The position numbers were made by a program, and so were the translations under genes. From an uncultured Alphaproteobacteria bacterium (GTDB lineage Bacteria > Pseudomonadota > Alphaproteobacteria > HIMB59), in assembly GCA_902616855.1 (NCBI GenBank), contig CACMUL010000003.1, forward strand, positions 1 through 64,000: a DNA stretch of 64,000 nt, written 5' to 3'. The notes beneath the pieces were generated by a model, which made no database searches, was not told where the DNA came from, and saw nothing but the letters and a program-made list of their open reading frames with translations. Shown in pieces: positions 57,602 to 64,000 of the stretch (its first letter is position 1; the number at the start of each line of letters is the position of its first letter).

Positions 57602-57877
57602 ATGGCTAAAGCCAATGTCATGATTGATAATCAAAAAACTAGAGTTACAGAGTGGTCTTTTGAAGTTGGGGACTCAACTGGCCAGCATATTCATGAATAC
57701 GATTATGTGGTAGTGCCCTTGTTAGATGGGGAACTAAAAATTGTTAATCATGATGGTGAGGAAACAATTTCAAAACTAGCAAAAGGTGGATCCTACTTTA
57801 GAGAAAAGGGAGTTAACCACAATGTATTTAATAACAATGATTTTATTTATAAATTTATTGAGATAGAATTTAAGTAG
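57602..57877 (+). CDS. Small cupin-domain protein
   Basis: In-frame ATG at 57602: MAKANVMIDNQKTRVTEWSFEVGDSTGQHIHEYDYVVVPLLDGELKI; track ORF starts upstream at 57398 inside the previous gene. Confidence 0.8.
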   Translation: MAKANVMIDNQKTRVTEWSFEVGDSTGQHIHEYDYVVVPLLDGELKIVNHDGEETISKLAKGGSYFREKGVNHNVFNNNDFIYKFIEIEFK

Positions 57878-58831
57878 ATGGAAAAAAAATTAAGCGTTAG
57901 TTACAAAAAATCTGATTTAGATCAATTTGATAAAATTATTACAAATAAACAAACAGATCAAAAAGTTAAGGAATATTCCATAAAAGAAGCAATTGAAGAG
58001 TCAAAAAAAGAATATAGTCACTTAACAAATTCACAAGTTTCTACTGACATGAGGCTCTATATGTTCCAGACCGGAACTCTAAAAACGAAAATGAAATATA
58101 TAAAAATGAATCAATCTAATGAGGACTTTGAGATACCTGTTCCATGGTTTTTGATAAGACACCCAAAAGGGGATGTGGTCATTGATGGAGGCAATGCAAA
58201 AGAGGTCAGTGAAGATAAACATGCTCATTGGGGTTCTGTTGTTGCGGCTTATGATCCAATTATGGGAAAAACTGAAAATTGTATTGATCAACTTAACTCT
58301 ATTGGGGTTAATCCAGCAGGTATAAGATATGTCTTACATTCTCATCTTCACCTCGATCACTCAGGTGGTGTTGGAAGGTTTCCTAATGCAATACACTTAG
58401 TTCAACAAAAGGAATATGATTATGCCTTTAATCCTGATTGGTTCTCAAAGCCTGCATATATCAGAAAAGACTTTGATAAACCTGGAATTAATTGGAAATT
58501 TTTAAGAGATAAAAACGATGACTTTTATGACTTATATGGCGATGGATCAATAATTGTAATTTTTACTCCTGGGCATGCACCGGGCCATCAGTCTTTTTTA
58601 GTTAATTTACCAAATTCAGGTTATGTGTTGCTTACTATAGATGCAGCTTACACAATGGATCATTGGAACAACCTAACACTACCAGGTCTTGTTTGCTCTG
58701 CTGTTGACGTTGTTGACTCTGTAAAAAAACTCAAAAAAATTGCAAAAGACAAAAATGCTACAGTAGTCACTGGGCACGACCCGCATGCTTGGGAAGAATT
58801 TAAAAAAGCCCCAATGTTTTATTACGACTAA
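57878..58831 (+). CDS. Metallo-beta-lactamase-fold hydrolase (N-acyl-homoserine-lactonase-like)
   Basis: 317 aa; YVLHSHLHLDHSGGVG, FTPGHAPGHQSF, VTGHDPHAWEEF. Confidence 0.88.
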   Translation: MEKKLSVSYKKSDLDQFDKIITNKQTDQKVKEYSIKEAIEESKKEYSHLTNSQVSTDMRLYMFQTGTLKTKMKYIKMNQSNEDFEIPVPWFLIRHPKGDVVIDGGNAKEVSEDKHAHWGSVVAAYDPIMGKTENCIDQLNSIGVNPAGIRYVLHSHLHLDHSGGVGRFPNAIHLVQQKEYDYAFNPDWFSKPAYIRKDFDKPGINWKFLRDKNDDFYDLYGDGSIIVIFTPGHAPGHQSFLVNLPNSGYVLLTIDAAYTMDHWNNLTLPGLVCSAVDVVDSVKKLKKIAKDKNATVVTGHDPHAWEEFKKAPMFYYD

Positions 58832-58834
58832 TTT

Positions 58835-60142
58835 ATGTCTGACTATTTCAAAGATATACCTACAATTAAATATGAAGGTAGAGACTCTACAAATCCTCTG
58901 TCATTTAAATTTTATGATGCTAATAAAAAAATTCTAGGAAAAACATTAGAGGAACATTTGAGAATGGCAGTATGTTATTGGCACACTTTTAATTGGCCGG
59001 GGAGTGACCCTTTTGGAGGACAGACTTTTTTAAGACCATGGATGGAAGCAGGAGATAAAATAGAACAAGCAAAAGATAAGCTCAATAATGCATTCGATTT
59101 TTTTGAAAAATTAGGAATACCATATTTCTGTTTTCATGATGTAGATGTTGCTCCAGAGGGTGAAAGTTTTTTAGAGACAGAAAAAATTCAAAAAACTATT
59201 ATTGATGAAATTTCAAAAAAACTTGAAACAAGTAAAGTAAAACTTCTTTGGGGAACAGCAAATTTATTTAGCCATCGCAGGTACATGTCTGGTGCTGCTA
59301 CTAATCCTGATCCTGATGTTTTTCAATATGCAGCTGCTCAAGTGAAGATGTGTATGGAAAATACAATGTATTTAGGTGGACAAAATTATGTTTTATGGGG
59401 AGGCAGAGAGGGTTACGAAACAATTCTAAATACTAATATGAAACAAGAATATGATCAGCTTGGTAGATTTTTGAACATGGTAGCTGAGCATAAGCACAAA
59501 ATTGGTTTTAAGGGTCTACTCCTTATTGAGCCGAAACCCCATGAGCCAACGAAACATCAATATGATTTTGACTCTGCTAATGTTTTCGCATTTCTTCAAA
59601 AATATGGTTTAGAAAAAGAATTCAAGCTAAATATCGAGCAAAATCACGCTATTTTAGCAAAACATTCATTCGAGCACGAGATTGCATATGCACTTTCCAA
59701 TGACATCTTTGGGAGTATTGATATTAACAGAGGAGACTATTTAGTAGGATGGGACACAGACCAATTCCCTAACAATGTAGAAGAATTAGTTTTGCCTTTT
59801 TATTATATTTTTAAAAATGGCGGTTTTTCCTCAGGAGGTCTTAACATGGATGCTAAGATTAGAAGACAATCAATAGATCCTGAGGATCTATTCTATGCAC
59901 ATATTGGCTCTATGGATACATGTGCAAGAACTCTTATGGCTGTTGAAAAAATGATTAATGATGGTAGTTATGAATATTTTTTAAAACAAAGATATGAACA
60001 GTGGACCTCTGAAAAACAACTTATGACTTCAATGTCTCTTGAAGATATTCATAAAAATGTCATTGATAAAAATATAAACCCTCAACCAAAGTCCGGTCGC
60101 CAAGAATATCTTGAAAATCTAATTAATTCTTTTGTCGAATAA
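58835..60142 (+). CDS. xylA: Xylose isomerase
   Basis: 435 aa; [64 protein letters not shown]. Confidence 0.95.
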   Translation: MSDYFKDIPTIKYEGRDSTNPLSFKFYDANKKILGKTLEEHLRMAVCYWHTFNWPGSDPFGGQTFLRPWMEAGDKIEQAKDKLNNAFDFFEKLGIPYFCFHDVDVAPEGESFLETEKIQKTIIDEISKKLETSKVKLLWGTANLFSHRRYMSGAATNPDPDVFQYAAAQVKMCMENTMYLGGQNYVLWGGREGYETILNTNMKQEYDQLGRFLNMVAEHKHKIGFKGLLLIEPKPHEPTKHQYDFDSANVFAFLQKYGLEKEFKLNIEQNHAILAKHSFEHEIAYALSNDIFGSIDINRGDYLVGWDTDQFPNNVEELVLPFYYIFKNGGFSSGGLNMDAKIRRQSIDPEDLFYAHIGSMDTCARTLMAVEKMINDGSYEYFLKQRYEQWTSEKQLMTSMSLEDIHKNVIDKNINPQPKSGRQEYLENLINSFVE

Positions 60143-60146
60143 GTCG

Positions 60147-60752
60147 ATGAAAATTACAAAATTTTTATTTGATTTAGGTAATGTTTTTTTTGATTGGGAT
60201 CCACATTATGTGTTTAAAAATATAATTCCTGATCAAACTAAAAGAGAATATTTTATGAATACAATCGCATTCCCTCATTTAGATATGAGATGCGATGCTG
60301 GAGTAAAAATTGATGAAGCAGTCAGAGATGCAATAAAAAATTACCCTAATTATGAGAATGAAATAAAGCAATATTATCCAAATCACAGGAATATGGTTAA
60401 TGGGGTTTATCAAGATACAGTTGATATTTTTCGAAAAATAAAATCAAGTGGTTACCCCTGTTATGTCTTATCAAATTGGTCAGATGAGACTTATGAGGGT
60501 ATGGAAGATCAACACCCATTCCTGAGAGAGTTTGATGATAAAATTATCTCTGGTAGAGAGTTTTTAGTAAAACCAGACCCTGAAATTTATAAATTAGCGA
60601 TTTCAAGATTTAATTTAACACCTGAACAAACTCTTTTTATTGATGATCGTATTGAAAATATTGAGGCGGCTCAATCACTTGCCTTTCAAACTATTCATTT
60701 AACTGACCCACTGACAATAAAAAGCCAAATAGCAAATCATATAATTGTTTAA
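60147..60752 (+). CDS. HAD-family hydrolase
   Basis: ATG at 60147 (track ORF starts TTG 60132); FLFDLGNVFFDWDP, VLSNWSDETY, LFIDDRIENIEAA. Confidence 0.9.
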   Translation: MKITKFLFDLGNVFFDWDPHYVFKNIIPDQTKREYFMNTIAFPHLDMRCDAGVKIDEAVRDAIKNYPNYENEIKQYYPNHRNMVNGVYQDTVDIFRKIKSSGYPCYVLSNWSDETYEGMEDQHPFLREFDDKIISGREFLVKPDPEIYKLAISRFNLTPEQTLFIDDRIENIEAAQSLAFQTIHLTDPLTIKSQIANHIIV

Positions 60753-61698
60753 ATTAGACAATAAAATAGGCCTAGGATTGGCTTCTCTTGGGAGGCCCGG
60801 ATATATAAACATTGGTCATAGTTCAGATTTAGGTAGCGACATATCAAAAAATTCTATGAGATCTCATTGTCACGATGTTCTTAGCCATGCCTACAAGAGA
60901 GGTATTCGATATTTCGATGCGGCAAGGGTATATGGAGATGCTGAGGAATTTTTATCTAGTTGGATTAGAGCTCAAAAACAATTTGATGGTTTTGTAGGGT
61001 CTAAGTGGGGCTATGAATATTTAGCAAATTGGGAAGTTCAGGCAGATCAACATGAAAGAAAAGATCACTCAGTTGAATTTTTAAAACAACAATGGGTGGA
61101 GACAAGACTTAATTTAGGAAAAAGTATTGATCTTTACCACATTCATTCTGTCAATTCAGAAAGTAAAGTCTTAGATGATATTAATGTTCTAAAGGAGCTT
61201 GAGACAATAAAGAAAAATGGAATAGAAATAGGAATCTCAACAAGCGGACCAGATCAAGAGAAAACTATTAATGACCTTTTAATTAAGAATGAAAAACTTA
61301 ATTTATTTTCTTTTTTACAAACGACTATTAATATCTTTGACCAATCTTGTATTTCAATTTTAAAAGAAGTATCTGAAAAAAAGATAAATGTAATTGCAAA
61401 AGAGATTTTCTCAAATGGAAGACTAACTAATTTAAATAAAGAATTTCATCAAAATAAAATTAAAGAATTAAAGTCAGTTGCCTCATCTATGGATTTAACT
61501 TTGGAGCAATTGTCTTATCTTTGGGTTTATCGACTACCGTTTGTTAAAATTTGTCTAACAGGAGCATCAACAATCAAACAGTTGGATGAAAATTTAAGTT
61601 GTCTTGAAAAAATAGATACCGAATTGCCCTCTCTTGAGTCTTTTAGCTTGTCCACTCAAGATTATTGGGAAACACGTAAAAAACTAAGTTGGAATTAA
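60745..61698 (+). CDS. Aldo/keto reductase
   Basis: 317 aa; GLGLASLGRPGYINIG, YFDAARVYGDAEEFL, IDLYHIHSVN. Confidence 0.88.
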   Translation: MFKLDNKIGLGLASLGRPGYINIGHSSDLGSDISKNSMRSHCHDVLSHAYKRGIRYFDAARVYGDAEEFLSSWIRAQKQFDGFVGSKWGYEYLANWEVQADQHERKDHSVEFLKQQWVETRLNLGKSIDLYHIHSVNSESKVLDDINVLKELETIKKNGIEIGISTSGPDQEKTINDLLIKNEKLNLFSFLQTTINIFDQSCISILKEVSEKKINVIAKEIFSNGRLTNLNKEFHQNKIKELKSVASSMDLTLEQLSYLWVYRLPFVKICLTGASTIKQLDENLSCLEKIDTELPSLESFSLSTQDYWETRKKLSWN

Positions 61699-62852
61699 TT
61701 GAAACTTACCCAGCTTGAATTTGATGAGCTAGAGGCGATTGACCTTTCGATAAATTTAATACCCTCAAGACCATCTTCTACACTTGGAAAATGGTGATTT
61801 CCCTCATTAAATTTGCCATTTTTCTGATCAATTAGTGCATTAGCTACATCTGTATATATATTTGCAAAGCCCTCTAAATATCCCTCGGGGTGTCCAGCAG
61901 GAATTCTAGTAACATCCACCGCATCGCTCATGGCACCTGATCCACCCCTTGTAATTTTTTGTTTGGGTTCTCCAAATTTTGTAAAGTAAAGGTAATTTGG
62001 ATCTTCTTGACACCATTCTAGTCCTGCCTTATTACCATAAATTCTTATTTGTAAATGATTTTCATTTCCTGGGGCTACTTGAGAAGACCAGATAGTACCT
62101 TTTGCTCCTCCTTTAAATCGTATAGATATTTGAGCATTATCATCTAATTTTCTCCCAGGCACAAAAGATGTTAACTCTGCAGATATCTCCTCTGTATTAA
62201 GATCAGTTATAAACCTAATAAGATTGTAAGCATGAGTTCCAATGTCACCAATACATCCACCAGCACCTGATTGATTAGGATCAGTTCTCCAAGAGGCCTG
62301 TTTGTTTCCCCCATCATTAATTCTATTTTCTAAATCTTCGGTCAGCCAATCTTGAGCATACTCTGTTTGAATGACTCTTATCTCACCTAAGTCACCTCTC
62401 TTACAAAGAGCTCTGGCATTCCTAATCATGGGATAACCAGTGTAGTTATGAGTTAAAGCAAAAAGAACGTTATTGTCTTTTTTACATTTTATAAGTTCCT
62501 CACATTGATTAACATTCATGGCAAGGGGTTTGTCACAAATTATGTTAAAACCTTTCTCCATAAAAGCTTTAGCGATCGGATGGTGCATATGATTTGGTGT
62601 CACTATAGCTACAGCATCTATTTTATCCTCTCTGATCAATTCTTTTTCGACCATTTCAAGGTAGTCTTTATAATTCCTTTCATCTGCTATTCCAATATCT
62701 CTGCCAGAGGCTTGAGCTTTTTCAGGATTAGATGAAAAGGCACCAGCGACCAGTTCAAAGCGGTCATCAATTCTAGATGCAATACGGTGAACCTCTCCAA
62801 TAAATGCTCCTGAGCCGCCACCAACCATTCCTAATTTTAATTTTTTGGTCAT
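61695..62852 (-). CDS. Gfo/Idh/MocA-family oxidoreductase
   Basis: Track ORF extends to 62927; ATG at 62852 (MTKKLKLGMVGGGSGAFIGEVHR) avoids overlap; CDKPLAMN, GGCIGDIGTHAYNLIRF. Confidence 0.9.
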   Translation of the reverse strand: MTKKLKLGMVGGGSGAFIGEVHRIASRIDDRFELVAGAFSSNPEKAQASGRDIGIADERNYKDYLEMVEKELIREDKIDAVAIVTPNHMHHPIAKAFMEKGFNIICDKPLAMNVNQCEELIKCKKDNNVLFALTHNYTGYPMIRNARALCKRGDLGEIRVIQTEYAQDWLTEDLENRINDGGNKQASWRTDPNQSGAGGCIGDIGTHAYNLIRFITDLNTEEISAELTSFVPGRKLDDNAQISIRFKGGAKGTIWSSQVAPGNENHLQIRIYGNKAGLEWCQEDPNYLYFTKFGEPKQKITRGGSGAMSDAVDVTRIPAGHPEGYLEGFANIYTDVANALIDQKNGKFNEGNHHFPSVEDGLEGIKFIERSIASSSSNSSWVSFN

Positions 62853-62856
62853 ATTA

Positions 62857-63909
62857 TCATTCAATTCCAAGCATTTTTTTGTTCGCATCCTGATCAGTGC
62901 CAGCATCGGCAAAATCATCGAAAGCATTCTCGGTAACTCTAATTAAATGATCTTTAATAAATACAGAACCCTCTTTAGCTCCGTCTTCAGGGTGTTTCAA
63001 AGCACATTCCCATTCTAAAACAGCCCATCCATCAAAGCCGTAAGTAGTAAGTTTGGAGAAAATTGACTTGAAATCGACTTGCCCATCTCCTAAAGATCTA
63101 AATCGACCTGCTCTGTTCTTCCAAGATTGAAATCCACTATAGACCCCCTGTTTACCAGTGGGATTGAGTTCTGCGTCTTTGACATGAAACATTTTTATTT
63201 TCTTGTGATAAATATCAATATGCTGCAAATAATCTAAATGTTGCAAAACAAAGTGGCTTGGATCATATAACATGTTGCAGCGTTCATGATTACCTACTTT
63301 ATCTAGAAACATTTCAAAAGTTATTCCATCAAAAAGATCCTCGCCTGGATGAATTTCATAACACAAATTCACCCCACACTCATCAAATTCATTAAGAATT
63401 GGTTTCCACCTTTTAGCTAGTTCATCAAATGCAGTTTCAACTAACCCTTCTGGTCTTTGAGGCCATGGGTAAACATATGGCCAAGCCAATGCTCCTGAAA
63501 AAGTAACATGTTCAGTTAATCCAAAATTTTTTGAAGCTTTAGCAGCCATCATTAATTGATTGACTGCCCATTGCTGCCTTGCAGATGGATTTCCCCTAAC
63601 CTCTGAGGCTGCAAAACCATCAAATACTGAGTCATATGCAGGATGAACAGCTACAAGCTGACCTTGGAGGTGCGTCGATAGCTCAGTTAGATTTAAATTA
63701 AAACTTTTAAGAGTCCCTTTTATTTCGTCACAGTAATCTTTACTTTCAGATGCCTGTTTTAAATTAATTAACCTCTCATCCCAACTAGGTATCTGAACAC
63801 CTAAGTATCCCAAATCACTAGCCCATTTTGAGATATTCTCTAAATTGTTAAACGGAGCATCATCACCTGCAAATTGAGCTAAAAATATAGCTGGACCTTT
63901 AATAGACAT
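62857..63909 (-). CDS. Sugar phosphate isomerase/epimerase (TIM barrel)
   Basis: 350 aa; LCYEIHPGEDLFDG, MLYDPSHFVLQHLDY, FHVKDAELNPTG, AVLEWECALKHPEDG. Confidence 0.88.
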   Translation of the reverse strand: MSIKGPAIFLAQFAGDDAPFNNLENISKWASDLGYLGVQIPSWDERLINLKQASESKDYCDEIKGTLKSFNLNLTELSTHLQGQLVAVHPAYDSVFDGFAASEVRGNPSARQQWAVNQLMMAAKASKNFGLTEHVTFSGALAWPYVYPWPQRPEGLVETAFDELAKRWKPILNEFDECGVNLCYEIHPGEDLFDGITFEMFLDKVGNHERCNMLYDPSHFVLQHLDYLQHIDIYHKKIKMFHVKDAELNPTGKQGVYSGFQSWKNRAGRFRSLGDGQVDFKSIFSKLTTYGFDGWAVLEWECALKHPEDGAKEGSVFIKDHLIRVTENAFDDFADAGTDQDANKKMLGIE

Positions 63910-63944
63910 TTTTTTACCCCCTCCTGCGACAAACTATATTATTA

Positions 63945-63954
63945 CAGTTAACTG
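63945..63954. promoter_or_regulatory. Short palindrome CAGTTAACTG upstream of the TIM-barrel/oxidoreductase pair
   Basis: Perfect 10-bp palindrome about 36 bp upstream of the start codon at 63909. Confidence 0.35.
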
Positions 63955-64000
63955 CTATTTAAAATGTTTTTAAAACTATGAATAATCTGCATTTATAAAT

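Noticed and set aside
1-64000. CRISPR arrays, transposases, integrases, rRNA or tRNA genes
   Set aside because: No regularly spaced repeats, mobile-element proteins or recognisable RNA genes were seen by eye; a tRNAscan/Infernal run would be needed to exclude a small RNA in the short gaps.

Overview
AT-rich, densely packed bacterial chromosome segment. Intergenic gaps are very short and many genes overlap, which suits a streamlined marine alphaproteobacterium (SAR11/HIMB59/AEGEAN-169-like; taxonomy is inference). Almost every gene belongs to uptake or catabolism of small organic molecules. Main blocks: (1) 1-7010, a divergent locus with an FGGY kinase, split transketolase, TIM-barrel isomerase and CUT2 ABC importer, resembling a D-apiose/branched-sugar pathway; (2) 7019-27917, an inositol-type (iol) catabolic region with a second CUT2 importer, a TPP-dependent E1 pair with a stand-alone lipoyl domain, an M24-family protein and an HTH/solute-binding-protein fusion; (3) 27918-35470, a Gld-like ABC system, Fe-ADH, ParA and hypotheticals; (4) 36013-48148, two divergent operons combining PxpA/B/C-like proteins, biotin carboxylase, a biotin carrier and a third CUT2 importer; (5) 48272-54346, a proteorhodopsin-family protein with D-N-I at the normal D-T-E positions, followed by flotillin-like, small conserved, alpha/beta-hydrolase and Na+/solute symporter genes; (6) 54452-58831, an N,N-dimethylformamidase-like heterodimer with cupin and lactonase-like genes; (7) 58835-63909, xylose isomerase, HAD, aldo/keto reductase, Gfo/Idh/MocA and TIM-barrel genes. 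Two recurrent palindromes (ATTCA-N3-TGAAT; TTYCA-N5-TGRAA) suggest local regulons. The best candidates for something new are the rhodopsin and its operon, the biotin-dependent Pxp/CUT2 locus, and the HTH-SBP fusion. No CRISPR, rRNA, recognisable tRNA or mobile element was seen.
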